DNA from: an uncultured Lachnospiraceae bacterium
GTDB lineage: Bacteria; Bacillota; Clostridia; Lachnospirales; Lachnospiraceae
Reading direction: 5' to 3'
DNA: 64,000 bases
Assembly (NCBI GenBank): GCA_946631295.1
Contig: CAMOZY010000001.1
Span: 1-64,000 of the forward strand
The position numbers were made by a program, and so were the translations under genes. The notes under the pieces are model-generated. The model did not search any database. It had not been told where the DNA came from and was given only the letters and a program-made list of their open reading frames with translations. Below are positions 51,029-61,468 of the stretch, in pieces. Numbering within the stretch: the first letter of the stretch is position 1; every line of letters begins with the position of its first letter.

Positions 51029-52717
51029 TCATCTGTCTTCGAGGATCTTCCGAACCTCTTCCTCGGAAACAGCATTTAATACTTTTAAAGCTGTCTTTTT
51101 ACATGCCTCTGCAGACAAACCCCGTATCTGCTTTTTCACATAGGGAATCCTGGTAGGTTCAACGCTCAGTGCTCCGACACCGAGTCCGATAAACACAGGT
51201 AATATTCCTGCATCGGAAGCAGCTTCTCCGCAGACAGTTACAGGGATTCCTGCAGCTGATGCTTTATCGCACACCATTCTCACAGCCCTTATAACAGACG
51301 GCTGATATATGCTGCACAGTCCTGCCATATGGGGATTTCCCCTGTCAGCACACATCACATACTGTGAAAGATCATTGGTTCCTATCGAAAAGAAATCAAC
51401 CTCATGTGCAAGCTCTCCCGCGCAAAGTACGGCTGCCGGCGTTTCTATCATACATCCTATCTTAATATCGTTCGAATACGGAATCGACTTGCCTCTTAAA
51501 AGTGATCTGCATCCGTCGATAACTCTCTTTACCTGTTCCACCTCTGAAACAGAAGTGACCATGGGTATCATGACGCTGACCTTGCGATTATATGATGCTC
51601 TGAGTATCGCGCAGATCTGATGTGAAAATGATTCCCTGTTCATCAGAGAAAGTCTTACACCCCGGATTCCGAGTGCCGGATTATCCTGCGAATCTTCTTC
51701 CTCATCACCCGGCGTCAGATATTTATCTCCGCCGATATCAAGGGTTCTGATCACTATTTCCTTTTCTGAAAAGGCATCAGCAATTCCGGAATAAACTCTG
51801 TACTGTTCATCCTCAGAAGGTGCCTCACTGTCACCTATGAATAAAAATTCCGTTCGTACAAGTCCTGCACCATCGGAATACCTTGCAATCTCAGGCACAT
51901 CTTCAGATCCGATATTGCACATAACCTGTATCTGCCTGCCATCGGAGGTTGTACATATTTCGCTTCCGGATTCTTCTAAGATAAGCTCGGACTTTTTATC
52001 CGAAGACCTGTCCATATAATCCTTTTTCTCATAGGGTGAAGGATCCGTTATCACCACGCCCTCTGCGCCGTCTACGATAACCTCCTTCAGAGCCTGCGCA
52101 TCATCCGGATCAAAATCCACTCCAAAGACTGCTGCTATTCCCATAGAGCGCAGGATCACCGCAGCATGTGACGTTTTTGATCCAGTGCGCATTACTACCG
52201 CCTTAACACCGGTGCTCTTCAGTCCCACAAGAACAGCTGCAGAAAGCCTGTCTGCAAAAATGACATCTCCGTCAGATTCTTCCTCAGAAGAACCTTCGAC
52301 ATCACCGCCCATCAGAGTAAGGATTCCGTTTTTAACCTCAAGAAGATCATCAAACTTATCAAAGATGAGTTCTTCTCCTGATCCGCTGAGAATATCCTCA
52401 TATTTGGCACACGCCTTATTAAATGCATCCTCTGCACTCAGTCCGGAATCTATCAGATCTATAACCTCATCGGATAAAACAGGATCTCTGGATATCATGA
52501 TCTGTCCGGATATGATATCTCTTCCCTCCGTGCTTGAAGCAGATGATGCTATCTCCTTCATATTGCTTTCAAATTCCAGAAGTGCATCAAAAAAACGCAT
52601 TCTTTCGACATCCGCATCGATCACAGCCGGTTTTGCGGGGCCGGGGACCGAAGCAGACATCTTGCGAATGCGACCGATGACTATTCCTTCATTTATCGGA
52701 AGACCGTTATACTTCAT
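51029..52717 (-). CDS. ptsI: PTS Enzyme I (phosphoenolpyruvate-protein phosphotransferase)
   Basis: 562 residues from ATG at 52717; a TTG one codon earlier is possible. Complete Enzyme I: HPr-binding helical domain (about 30-145), phosphohistidine His184 in GSKTSHAAVILRSMG, PEP-binding barrel with RTEFLFIG, RTLDIGGDKYL and the Cys in TVCGEAASD. It moves phosphate from PEP to HPr. The N-terminal part and the pHis loop (GSKTSH instead of GGRTSH) are divergent. The start overlaps fruK by 11 bases, so the two are translationally coupled. No HPr or Enzyme II is in the window. Confidence 0.9.
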   Translation of the reverse strand: MKYNGLPINEGIVIGRIRKMSASVPGPAKPAVIDADVERMRFFDALLEFESNMKEIASSASSTEGRDIISGQIMISRDPVLSDEVIDLIDSGLSAEDAFNKACAKYEDILSGSGEELIFDKFDDLLEVKNGILTLMGGDVEGSSEEESDGDVIFADRLSAAVLVGLKSTGVKAVVMRTGSKTSHAAVILRSMGIAAVFGVDFDPDDAQALKEVIVDGAEGVVITDPSPYEKKDYMDRSSDKKSELILEESGSEICTTSDGRQIQVMCNIGSEDVPEIARYSDGAGLVRTEFLFIGDSEAPSEDEQYRVYSGIADAFSEKEIVIRTLDIGGDKYLTPGDEEEDSQDNPALGIRGVRLSLMNRESFSHQICAILRASYNRKVSVMIPMVTSVSEVEQVKRVIDGCRSLLRGKSIPYSNDIKIGCMIETPAAVLCAGELAHEVDFFSIGTNDLSQYVMCADRGNPHMAGLCSIYQPSVIRAVRMVCDKASAAGIPVTVCGEAASDAGILPVFIGLGVGALSVEPTRIPYVKKQIRGLSAEACKKTALKVLNAVSEEEVRKILEDR

Positions 52718-53642
52718 CAAACACCTTCATTATCTCTTCATATTCTGGGAGCTTTCCGACGAATACTGCCGCACTTCCGGCAGCAACTCCGAGCTTAAGT
52801 GCATAATCATAATCGTGCTCATCAAGGAAGCCCTTGATAAATCCTGCAGTCATCGAATCACCTGCACCGAACGCTCCAAGTGCCTTGCCTTCGGGTGCCT
52901 TGGTCTTATGAACTTCACCGTTCTTATCAACAAGGATTGCTCCTTCAGGTCCCATGGATACGATAACATTCTCCGCACCTGCTTCCTGAAGTTTCTTAGC
53001 TTCCGCAACTATCTCGTCAATGCTTCCAAGTTCTCTTCCTGCAGCCTGGCACAGTTCCTCGAGATTGGGTTTTATAAGGAAAGGCCTGTACTTAAGAGCA
53101 GTTTTTAGTCTGTCGCCGGTCATATCCACAACCGTCTTAACTCCTTCGGGAACGGAAGAAAGGATCCTGTCCAGCATATTTTCAGGTGCCTGTGTAGGCA
53201 TGCTTCCCGCAAGCACCATGACATCACCGTCAGCAAATCTTTCAACCCTGTCGCAAAGATCGTTGACCGAATCATCACCAACAACAGGTCCTGCAGCATT
53301 CAGTTCGGTCTCCTCGTATCCGCGCTCCTCAGCATTCTCATAAGGAACCCTTATCTTGACGTTGATACGGCTCATTCCGTTCTTAAAGGGAAGCATGATG
53401 AAACCTGTCCTGATACCGATGCTTCTGAGTGTTCCCTCTATCTCATCTCCGGTATTGCCTGCTATAAACCCCAGAGCTCTTGTAGGCACATCAAGATTCT
53501 TCAGCACAACGGAAACGTTTATTCCTTTTCCTCCGGCGCGGATCTCCTCTCTCTGTGATCTGTTTGTTCCGCCCTTCTTGGGGAATGATGCGGGATACAT
53601 TACATAATCCAGTGAAGGGTTGAGTGTCAGGGTGTAGACCAT
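52707..53642 (-). CDS. fruK: 1-phosphofructokinase (PfkB family)
   Basis: 311 residues. Family elements: TLTLNPSLDYVMYP at the N-terminus, GGKGINVSVVLKNL, and the catalytic loop GAFGAGDSMTAGFIKGFL with its Asp base. It phosphorylates fructose-1-phosphate (from a fructose PTS) to fructose-1,6-bisphosphate; tagatose-6-phosphate kinase is the main alternative. AAGGAG precedes ATG at 53642. It is followed by an overlapping Enzyme I gene rather than the usual fruA, which is unusual. Confidence 0.88.
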   Translation of the reverse strand: MVYTLTLNPSLDYVMYPASFPKKGGTNRSQREEIRAGGKGINVSVVLKNLDVPTRALGFIAGNTGDEIEGTLRSIGIRTGFIMLPFKNGMSRINVKIRVPYENAEERGYEETELNAAGPVVGDDSVNDLCDRVERFADGDVMVLAGSMPTQAPENMLDRILSSVPEGVKTVVDMTGDRLKTALKYRPFLIKPNLEELCQAAGRELGSIDEIVAEAKKLQEAGAENVIVSMGPEGAILVDKNGEVHKTKAPEGKALGAFGAGDSMTAGFIKGFLDEHDYDYALKLGVAAGSAAVFVGKLPEYEEIMKVFDEV

Positions 53643-53681
53643 TTTTGTTTATCTCCTTATTGCTAAATGTAAAAACATTTT

Positions 53682-55142
53682 TTATTTCTTGCGGAACCTG
53701 CGGTGTGTGATGCGGGGATTCATCATGCTGAAAAGAAGCAGTACAGGGAACAGTTCAAGTCTTCCGGTAAGCATGTCAAATATAAGTATCACCTTGGAAA
53801 AGCCCGAGAAAAATCCGTAATTGCATGCAGGTCCTACCATCGAAAGACCCGGGCCTATGTTATTGATCGTTGCGGCAACGGCGGTAAATCCCGTTGTAAA
53901 ATCATAATTTTCAACGCTGATAAGGATAAGTGATATGAAAAATATGACAATATAGATTGAAACAAATACATTGGTGGAACGCATGACAGACTCCTTCACC
54001 GTTCCTCCGTCCATTCTCAGAACCTTTACTTCTCTCGGGTGTCTGAGCACCGAAAGTTCCTTCTTAAACTGCTTCATCAGAAGAACAATACGGTAAACCT
54101 TTATACCTCCGGCAGTAGATCCCGAGCACCCTCCTATCATCATAAGGAGAAGCAGGATCATTCTTGAAAGCTCAGGCCATGTATCGAAATCAGCTGTGGA
54201 ATAACCCGTGGTGGTGATAATGGATGATACCTGGAAGAACGCCGTTCTGAGCGCCTCTGAAGGAGAACCGAAAAATCTTCCGATATTGGCAGCTATAACA
54301 AGAGTCGATACTATTATTATCCCAATGTAATATTTTACTTCTTCAATGTGGAATGCCTCCTTAATCTTGCCGGAGATGATGAAGAAATAAAATGTATAGT
54401 TGATACCGCTTGCAGCCATGAAAAATGCGATTATGAGCTGCTGTGCAGAGGTATATGCACCGCATGAAGAATTCAGCAGTCCAAAGCCTCCTGTACCAAC
54501 GCTTCCGAATGTCAGGAGCATTGATGAGTACAGATCCATTCCCGAAATAAGAAGCGAGATTATCTCAGCAAGCGTGATGCCGAAATACATTCCGTACATG
54601 AGTCTTGCAGTGTCACGCACATGAGGAACTATCCTCTCTACGGAAGGACCGGTGGATTCCGCCTTCATAAGATTCATATCGGATGTTCCAAGCATGGGGA
54701 GCACGGCCATCATGAACATGAACACGCCCATTCCGCCGACCCAGTGCATGAAGCTTCTCCAGAACATTCCGGATCTGCTGAGAACCTCAACGTCCGATAA
54801 TATCGATGCTCCGGTGGTTGTAAATCCCGATACCGTTTCAAAAAGCGCATCCAGATAATCCGGAATATCGCCGCTCATGACAAAAGGAAGCGCACCGACC
54901 AGTGAAAGAACCAGCCAGCACAGTGCAACTATTATGTATCCTTCCTTAAGAGAGAGATTCTTGCCGGGCTTGATCCTGGTCAGGGGAAATCCCAGAGCAA
55001 GACAGATACCGGCCGTGATCAGATACCACATCCAGTTGCCGTCCGAATAGATGAATGACACCAGCATCGGAAGCAGCAGGAATGCACTCTCGAACAGCAG
55101 AAGTATTCCGACGATATAGAGTATTATCGAATTCTTTTTCAT
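53682..55142 (-). CDS. trkH: Trk-type potassium uptake membrane subunit
   Basis: 486 residues with about ten to twelve membrane helices. The four filter-like loops of the TrkH/KtrB family are visible: VSGFTTTGAS, GSVGTGGFG, ITTTGYSTADF and INNIGPGLS. They make the quasi-fourfold K+ pore. A charged loop HPREVKVLRMDGGTV is typical of TrkH. It starts 2 bases after the trkA stop on the same strand. Confidence 0.95.
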   Translation of the reverse strand: MKKNSIILYIVGILLLFESAFLLLPMLVSFIYSDGNWMWYLITAGICLALGFPLTRIKPGKNLSLKEGYIIVALCWLVLSLVGALPFVMSGDIPDYLDALFETVSGFTTTGASILSDVEVLSRSGMFWRSFMHWVGGMGVFMFMMAVLPMLGTSDMNLMKAESTGPSVERIVPHVRDTARLMYGMYFGITLAEIISLLISGMDLYSSMLLTFGSVGTGGFGLLNSSCGAYTSAQQLIIAFFMAASGINYTFYFFIISGKIKEAFHIEEVKYYIGIIIVSTLVIAANIGRFFGSPSEALRTAFFQVSSIITTTGYSTADFDTWPELSRMILLLLMMIGGCSGSTAGGIKVYRIVLLMKQFKKELSVLRHPREVKVLRMDGGTVKESVMRSTNVFVSIYIVIFFISLILISVENYDFTTGFTAVAATINNIGPGLSMVGPACNYGFFSGFSKVILIFDMLTGRLELFPVLLLFSMMNPRITHRRFRKK

Positions 55143-55144
55143 GA

Positions 55145-56500
55145 CTATTCGATGATCTCCTTAATGTTCACGATGTGAGCATCCTTCATGATGATGATGA
55201 CCGAATCGCCGACCATCAGCTCATCCTGACCGGTAGGTATGATATTCCTGCCGTTTCTGAAAATATTGCAGACAAGAGAATCCTTACGGAGCTTCAGATC
55301 CTTGAGCTTAACTCCGGTAACGGCGGATTCTTCCTTGATCTTAAACTCTATAGCCTCCGCCTTGCCGTTCTCAAGCTTGTAGAATGATTCAACGTCATCC
55401 GAATCATCCGCACTCATAGTACGTGCGAACTTGACGATATAGTCTGCAGTTATCTTCTGGGGATTGATGATGGTATCCAGATTGAGTGCATCAATTACAG
55501 AACCGAAATTCAGACGCCCGATCTTGGTGATAACCTTGGCTGTAGAATGTTTTCTGGCATATAAGGACAGGAGGATATTCTCCTCGTCAAGTCCCGTAAG
55601 TGCTGCAAAACCCTGGAACGAAGATATGTCTTCCTGGTCAAGCAGATCTCTGTTGGTTCCGTCACCATGGATGATCCTGGCATCGGGAAGCTTACTGGAA
55701 AGTTCCTCGCATCTTTTATAATCTATTTCAACGATAGTCGTATCAATACCATACTTGAGCAGTCTGTCTGCAAGATAATAGGACATTGTTCCGCCGCCGA
55801 CTATCATTGCATTTCTGATCCTGCCCTTTACTTCGCCGAGTCTTCTGAAGAAAGCGAGCGCGTCCTTTCTTGTGGCCGCTATGCTTACGTCATCTTCAGC
55901 CTGAAAAGAAGAATCTCCTTTGGGGATGATGACTTCCTTGCCTCTTCTTATGGTACAGGCGATAATACCCTTCATGATATTCTCACGCAGTACCGAAAGC
56001 GACTGTCCGCATATTGGCATCTCTGCAGTTACGTGGAAATGGAAAAGTTCAATCCTGCCTCCCGAAAATGTATCGATCTTAAATGCAGAAGGGAAAAGGA
56101 ATACACGCGAAATCTCAAGTGCAGCGGTATCCTCTGGATTGATGACCATAGCAAGATTGAATTCTCTCTTAAGAAATTCTATCTCATTGGAATAGATTGG
56201 ATTCCTGACTCTTGCGATAGTCTTACATCTTCCGGCTCTGCCTGCTATAAGGCATGCAAGAAGATTTTTTTCATCAGAATCGGTAACGGCAATAAAGAGA
56301 TCACAATCCGTAATCCCGGCCTCAACGAGCGTCTGGTAACTTACGCCGTTTCCCACTACGCCCATTGCGTCATAATGATTTGTAACAGAAGCAATAGCTT
56401 CACTGTCCTCATCGACAAGAATGATATTATGATCCTCACTGGAAAGCTGTTCAGTGATGACTGCTCCTACCTTGCCGCATCCGACTATTACGATATTCAT
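55145..56500 (-). CDS. trkA: Trk potassium uptake regulatory subunit
   Basis: 451 residues: two tandem RCK units, each a TrkA_N Rossmann domain plus TrkA_C. First dinucleotide motif IVIVGCGKVGAVI at the N-terminus, second MIVGGGTMSYYLADRLL at about 232. Binds NAD(H)/ATP and gates TrkH. GGAGG lies right before ATG at 56500. Gene order trkA-trkH. Confidence 0.96.
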   Translation of the reverse strand: MNIVIVGCGKVGAVITEQLSSEDHNIILVDEDSEAIASVTNHYDAMGVVGNGVSYQTLVEAGITDCDLFIAVTDSDEKNLLACLIAGRAGRCKTIARVRNPIYSNEIEFLKREFNLAMVINPEDTAALEISRVFLFPSAFKIDTFSGGRIELFHFHVTAEMPICGQSLSVLRENIMKGIIACTIRRGKEVIIPKGDSSFQAEDDVSIAATRKDALAFFRRLGEVKGRIRNAMIVGGGTMSYYLADRLLKYGIDTTIVEIDYKRCEELSSKLPDARIIHGDGTNRDLLDQEDISSFQGFAALTGLDEENILLSLYARKHSTAKVITKIGRLNFGSVIDALNLDTIINPQKITADYIVKFARTMSADDSDDVESFYKLENGKAEAIEFKIKEESAVTGVKLKDLKLRKDSLVCNIFRNGRNIIPTGQDELMVGDSVIIIMKDAHIVNIKEIIE

Positions 56501-56556
56501 AAAACCTCCGTGACCGTCAAAACATTACTTCTTAAGACGATCCCTGCATTACCTGA

Positions 56557-59500
56557 TTATTTCTTTTCCGAAAGGACGTCTCTTAATGCCATTTCATAGA
56601 GCTCTTCATCCGTTCCTTCAGTGACGGATCTGAGTGCCGCAAAGGAAGCTGCCCTTATTGTTATGGGATTTCCTTCAACCTCCTTGATTCCTTCAAGGCC
56701 CTTGACGATTTTCTTACGCATTCTTTCAAGGCCCTTCTCCGAATCAACGTGTACGAGAACTGACAGTATGTTGCTTCTTGATCTTGCAACGACACCTGAT
56801 GTTCCTGTGATCTCACGGATCACTTCGCCCATCCTGCGTATAACATTCTCAGTGAATTTTTCTCCGTATGTCTCTGTTATCCTGTCTGCACGCATATTGC
56901 TGAATGACATAATAGCGTAATTGATGGAATTCTTACTGTAATCCTGTGAGAAATCAATTATCGCATCAATGAATGCATGCGCGTTCGGAAGTCCCGTTCC
57001 GGGATCTGTTTTCATCGGAACATCTGCTCCGAGCATTTTCCGGTCTTCTTCCCAATCGAAGAAATAACCTACCAGTCCCGCTATCTCTCCATTCCTGTAC
57101 AAAGGCATCTGACTGAAACGGATCGTACGTATATCTCCGTTTGCAATGATCTTTCCGTATTCGTCAAGATGCTTGTGTCCTTTTTTGATTACGTCCTTCT
57201 CAATCTTGGAGTAACTGTCCGGATCGATCAGCCACCCAAGCTGCTTGGCGCTCTTTCCTACAATATCCTTCTCATCATATATACGGAAATACTCACAAAA
57301 TGCCTTGCTCAATCCAAGATACTTGCCTTTGGTATCCTTCCAGAACACCTTGAATGATGTATAGCGAAGAATATTTTCCAGAACATCCGCATGCTCTATG
57401 GTCTGAGCTGCAACTCCTTCAAGAAGCTTTTCCCTGTCGATATATTCCGTTATCTCCTCAGGCCTGTCGATATTTCTTTCAGTGAACTTCTTGATACATA
57501 CCAAATACTCATTTCCGTCGGTTCCGGGTATCTGCATGATGTAATATTCAGCCCACTTATATCCGCCGTCTTCGCTCTTCACCCTGAAAACATCATCAAG
57601 ATAGCCCTTCTTGGATTTTGATATCCTCTTCTTGAGTGTTTCATACTGCATAAATGCAGAACATCTTCGGATGTCATCGGGATGTATCAGTTCACGGACT
57701 GCAAGTTCCACATTTTTTTGCTTAAGCGATATTTCGTTCTGGTCATCAGTGCTTATCAGTCTGTTGGCACCGATTATTGATTTAAGCGAACGCTCTTTTA
57801 ACTTGAGAAGAAGAACCTCCTCAAAAAGAAGTGAAAGTTCGCGAAGCTTATCATCAAGTTCCATCTCCTCCTGAGCCTGAGGATCGTTACTTATATTTGT
57901 AATGGAGCCCTTAATAAGGAAATGCCCGTCATTTTCCGCAATACACATTCCCGCAAAGCAGTAATAGTTGCTGTTGACGGGATAGAAGAAGGTTTCTTCC
58001 TCACTGCTTATCATCAGTTTTGCGGCTATCTCCATGTAAACACGGAACAATGGAGTTGACGGATCATAAGTCTTCCTGTCTATTTCCTCAAGACTCATAT
58101 CCTTCATGCCAATCTGTTCCCTGTAAGCTGCATTCATGAACAGAGTCTTGAATGTTTTGCCGTCAAATTCAATAATCTCCAGCGGATAATCACTGACTCT
58201 TGCTTCGCTTCCCGCTACCTCGTAGAAGCGTCGCCACTTTCTGGATTCAACAGAAACACCCTTTGCCTCAAGGTGCTCAAAAACATCTTCGATAGGTTCC
58301 GGCTTCCCGTAATAATATCCCTGGATCATTCCGCATCCGATGGTATCGAGGAAATGGAGCTGTTCTTCGGTCTCAACGCCCTCTGCAAGAGTCATGATAC
58401 CGATATTCTTTGCCATGGAAATGGTGGAACTTACGATACTTTTTGACTTGTCGCTCAGATCCGACAAAAACTTCATATCGAGCTTGAGCATATCGAAGTC
58501 GTAATCCTTAAGAAGTGTGAGTGATGAATAACCGCTTCCGAAATCGTCCATCCATACTTCATAACCCGCATCGCGGAACCTGCGGATAATATTCTTCATC
58601 AGTTCCTCATCGGATGCGATCATGCTCTCGGTGATCTCTATGTGCAGGAAATCTCTGGGAATCTCATACTTCTTAACCGCCTTCTCAACAATTGCCGGCA
58701 TGTCGCAGAGAATGAAATCTATGCGTGAGAAATTAATAGATACAGGAACGATCGGCTTTCCTGCCTTGTCCCTTTCATGCAGGATACGGCATACCTGCTC
58801 CACCATATATGAATCAACCTTGTGGATAAGACGTTCATCCTCAAGTGCAGATATAAACTGATCCGGGCGAAGGAATCCCATAACAGGATCTATCCAGCGC
58901 ACCAGTGATTCCATACCACACAGACTGCCTGTAAGGGTTCTTACGACAGGCTGGAAATAAACCTTGATCCATCCGGATTCAAGTGCCTCGTCGAGATTGT
59001 CCACAACATATGTCCTGAGCTGTATCTGTTTTGCAATCTCACTGGAATATTCAATGATATTCTTATTATCATCATTCTTGATATAATCACATGCAAGCTT
59101 TGCAAAATTAAGCGAAGACTCAAGCGGATCTCCGTTAATGAAATCGATCTTATATATTCCGAATTTGCACTTTACGTTAAAATGACTTCCGTAGCTGTGG
59201 TCAAACGCCTTTTCAACATAAGCCACCTTATCAAAAATATCGTCATATACATCAAGTATCGCAAAGTGATCATCAGAAATACGTGCAATGTATCCTCTCT
59301 TAAAGACATCCCTCAAAAGATCCGATATGCGCACCAGGCACTTGTCACCCTCTGCTACACCTTTTTCGATATTGAGGAGTCTGAAATTTACGACATTGAG
59401 ATATACAATGCCATAGTCGGATGCATTGGGAAGTTCGGCCTTTTCCTGAGTAATGCTGTAATATTTTGCAAGACGCAGCTTACCGTACAGACCAGTGATC

Positions 59501-59913
59501 GAATCGAAATCGCTTCCGACAAGATCCTCTTTGTGGAGGAACATATTGGTATAAAAAACTATTCCGACTTCGGGATCTTCGGCAAGAGACCAGTGACATA
59601 CAATACGTCTTGAATTCCCTTTTCTTGTGATGATATTGAAGAAAACATATCCGGATCTTGAAGGAGACTCATTCAGCTGAAGATCGATCTCCCTGCGGAT
59701 ATGCACGTAATCATCTCCGATTGCACCTGAAAAGGTACCTCCGGTATATTCACGGAAATCCTCTTCATCTTCGCACTCGTACAGATTGATGAGATGCCTG
59801 CTTATATAGAGAAAATCATTCGGAGGATCCGCACGCCATATGCATGCGCCTCTGAACAGATTCATCAGGAATTCGTTTCCTACATTTCCATTGTCACGGG
59901 TCGATCCACCCAT
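56557..59913 (-). CDS. Large PAS/GGDEF/EAL protein, probable c-di-GMP phosphodiesterase
   Basis: 1118 residues without membrane helices. Order: N-terminal PAS-like region (about 20-125), a degenerate GGDEF (about 130-295; the signature is SDDHF), an EAL domain (about 305-560), two or three PAS-like regions (about 570-960, with GYKWAEYYIMQIPG), and a second degenerate GGDEF (about 985-1118; SRSNI at the signature place). The EAL domain keeps its key residues: GMESLVRW, SINFSR, HIEITES, WMDDFGSGYSSL, LKLDMKF and LAEGVET. It should degrade c-di-GMP, with the dead GGDEFs as sensors. It follows cpsD by 51 bases, at the end of an exopolysaccharide operon. Confidence 0.9.
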   Translation of the reverse strand: MGGSTRDNGNVGNEFLMNLFRGACIWRADPPNDFLYISRHLINLYECEDEEDFREYTGGTFSGAIGDDYVHIRREIDLQLNESPSRSGYVFFNIITRKGNSRRIVCHWSLAEDPEVGIVFYTNMFLHKEDLVGSDFDSITGLYGKLRLAKYYSITQEKAELPNASDYGIVYLNVVNFRLLNIEKGVAEGDKCLVRISDLLRDVFKRGYIARISDDHFAILDVYDDIFDKVAYVEKAFDHSYGSHFNVKCKFGIYKIDFINGDPLESSLNFAKLACDYIKNDDNKNIIEYSSEIAKQIQLRTYVVDNLDEALESGWIKVYFQPVVRTLTGSLCGMESLVRWIDPVMGFLRPDQFISALEDERLIHKVDSYMVEQVCRILHERDKAGKPIVPVSINFSRIDFILCDMPAIVEKAVKKYEIPRDFLHIEITESMIASDEELMKNIIRRFRDAGYEVWMDDFGSGYSSLTLLKDYDFDMLKLDMKFLSDLSDKSKSIVSSTISMAKNIGIMTLAEGVETEEQLHFLDTIGCGMIQGYYYGKPEPIEDVFEHLEAKGVSVESRKWRRFYEVAGSEARVSDYPLEIIEFDGKTFKTLFMNAAYREQIGMKDMSLEEIDRKTYDPSTPLFRVYMEIAAKLMISSEEETFFYPVNSNYYCFAGMCIAENDGHFLIKGSITNISNDPQAQEEMELDDKLRELSLLFEEVLLLKLKERSLKSIIGANRLISTDDQNEISLKQKNVELAVRELIHPDDIRRCSAFMQYETLKKRISKSKKGYLDDVFRVKSEDGGYKWAEYYIMQIPGTDGNEYLVCIKKFTERNIDRPEEITEYIDREKLLEGVAAQTIEHADVLENILRYTSFKVFWKDTKGKYLGLSKAFCEYFRIYDEKDIVGKSAKQLGWLIDPDSYSKIEKDVIKKGHKHLDEYGKIIANGDIRTIRFSQMPLYRNGEIAGLVGYFFDWEEDRKMLGADVPMKTDPGTGLPNAHAFIDAIIDFSQDYSKNSINYAIMSFSNMRADRITETYGEKFTENVIRRMGEVIREITGTSGVVARSRSNILSVLVHVDSEKGLERMRKKIVKGLEGIKEVEGNPITIRAASFAALRSVTEGTDEELYEMALRDVLSEKK

Positions 59914-59964
59914 TGTTTTTCCTCCGGTAGGTATCTTGTAAATTGCCTGGTTTTGAACGGGTTT

Positions 59965-60705
59965 TTATTTTGCCTCAGCGGATTCTCTGTCTTTCTTATC
60001 GGGATTATCTGAATTCTCATAATTCCCGTAATATTTTCCGTAGTACTTGCCATAGTATTTGCCGTAGTAGCTCTTTCCGGAAAGATCCACCTTGTTGAGC
60101 ACTGCTCCAAGAACCCTTGCTCCTGCAGTATCAAGCTGTTCCTTGATCTTTCTTGCAAACTGATATGATATTGCGCCGCTTGACATAACGACCACAACTC
60201 CATCAGTATTCTTGCTTACGATCGATGCATCGATAACGCTTCCGACAGGGGGAGTATCTATTATCACGAAATCATACTGTTCCCTGAGCTGTGTACAAAG
60301 AGTTGAAAAACGCTCCTGTCCGAGAAGTTCGGAGGGATTGGGAGGTACAGGCCCCGCAAAGACCATATAGAAATTGTCGATATTGGTCTTGCAGAACACT
60401 TCGTCAAATGTCTTTTTTCCGACAAGATAATGAGTCAGTCCGTATTTAACATTTCCTCTGCGATAGTGAGTACGCATTACGGATTTTCTGAGATCAGCAT
60501 CTATGAGGATGGTCTTTTTTCCGGCAACGGCAAATGACTGTGCAAGTTCAAAGGAAATCGAGCTCTTTCCTTCGTTGGGCATCGCCGAAGTTATACAGAT
60601 GACCTTGGTGTTTTCACCGGAAAACTCTATATTGGTCCTCAGAGTCTTGAAGGCCTCTTTTGTTCTGAAATCAAGTTCTCTCTTTTTTATCTCAAATTCC
60701 TGCAT
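59965..60705 (-). CDS. CpsD/CapB-family tyrosine kinase
   Basis: About 246 residues from ATG at 60705 (MQEFEIKKRELDF), with AAGAGG upstream; the frame extends further without a better start. BY-kinase with Walker A SAMPNEGKSSISF, Walker A' ILIDADLRKSVM and Walker B FVIIDTPPVGS. The C-terminal tail has a tandem YYGK repeat (YYGKYYGKYYGKYYGNY), the autophosphorylated tyrosine cluster. It works with the Wzz-like membrane partner (next gene upstream) to control polymer chain length and export, and is switched off by the PHP phosphatase in the same operon. Confidence 0.92.
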   Translation of the reverse strand: MQEFEIKKRELDFRTKEAFKTLRTNIEFSGENTKVICITSAMPNEGKSSISFELAQSFAVAGKKTILIDADLRKSVMRTHYRRGNVKYGLTHYLVGKKTFDEVFCKTNIDNFYMVFAGPVPPNPSELLGQERFSTLCTQLREQYDFVIIDTPPVGSVIDASIVSKNTDGVVVVMSSGAISYQFARKIKEQLDTAGARVLGAVLNKVDLSGKSYYGKYYGKYYGKYYGNYENSDNPDKKDRESAEAK

Positions 60706-60745
60706 TTTGTTCCTCTTGATCAAAAGCGGGTCTGCGTTTTGCCCG

Positions 60746-61468
60746 TTATTTCTTTCCTTTGCTGCGCTGCTGCTTCTTGGAGTTATCACCGTACATCATC
60801 GGTATGATCGCAAGAGTACTCCATCCAAGGTACTTCTCAACATCTTCGGAATACTTGATAGTATCGTCAAAAAGAAATCTGATCACTATGATGAGACTGC
60901 TCAGCACGATACCGACAAATGCTCCGAGTATCGACCACTTGGCAACGGGAGGGCCTGAGGGACGGGTGGGCAGATTGGCTTCATCAACCACATTGACCGC
61001 TTCAACCGCGGTAACGTCCCTGATATGAACTGCTGAAGCCTCTCTGATACTGTCTGCCAGCATTCTTGCGGTTTCGGGATCGTGATCTGTCACAGTGATG
61101 TAAATGATATGTGTGCCGCCCACATTGCTGATTGAAACTCTGGACTTTAAACCTTCATAGGTATCGCTTATTCCGGTCTGATTTATGACAGATTCAAGAA
61201 CCGTTCTGGACTGAATGAGTTCCTCATAATCCTTGGTGAGCTGGCTGGATAACTGTGTATCACTGAGGGTAAGTGAATCGGAGCTCTGTCTGCTCATGAC
61301 ATAGATACCTGTTGTGGATTCATAGGTAGGTGTCAGAACAAATGCCGCATACACAAAACCTATAACAAATGTGAGCATTCCCGTCGGGATAATGATCCAT
61401 ATCTTGTGAAGGAGCAGCTCAAACAGTTCCCTGAGATCTATTTCTATTTCATCATTCTGATTGTTCAT
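60746..61468 (-). CDS. CpsC/Wzz-like chain-length determinant and kinase activator
   Basis: 240 residues. Two membrane helices (about 22-45 and 180-202) flank an external Wzz domain, with PTYESTTGIYVMS and VSISNVGGTHIIYITVTDHDP; the PxxP-like proline-rich motif (TRPSGPPVAKW) sits before TM2. In Firmicutes this membrane protein activates the separate CpsD kinase. Start at 61468 overlaps the end of the PHP phosphatase gene by 17 bases. Part of the cps-type operon. Confidence 0.92.
   Translation of the reverse strand: MNNQNDEIEIDLRELFELLLHKIWIIIPTGMLTFVIGFVYAAFVLTPTYESTTGIYVMSRQSSDSLTLSDTQLSSQLTKDYEELIQSRTVLESVINQTGISDTYEGLKSRVSISNVGGTHIIYITVTDHDPETARMLADSIREASAVHIRDVTAVEAVNVVDEANLPTRPSGPPVAKWSILGAFVGIVLSSLIIVIRFLFDDTIKYSEDVEKYLGWSTLAIIPMMYGDNSKKQQRSKGKK

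Noticed and set aside
60030-60075. Short tandem DNA repeat possibly marking a mobile or satellite element
   Set aside because: It encodes the YYGK tyrosine cluster of the CpsD kinase, a normal family feature.
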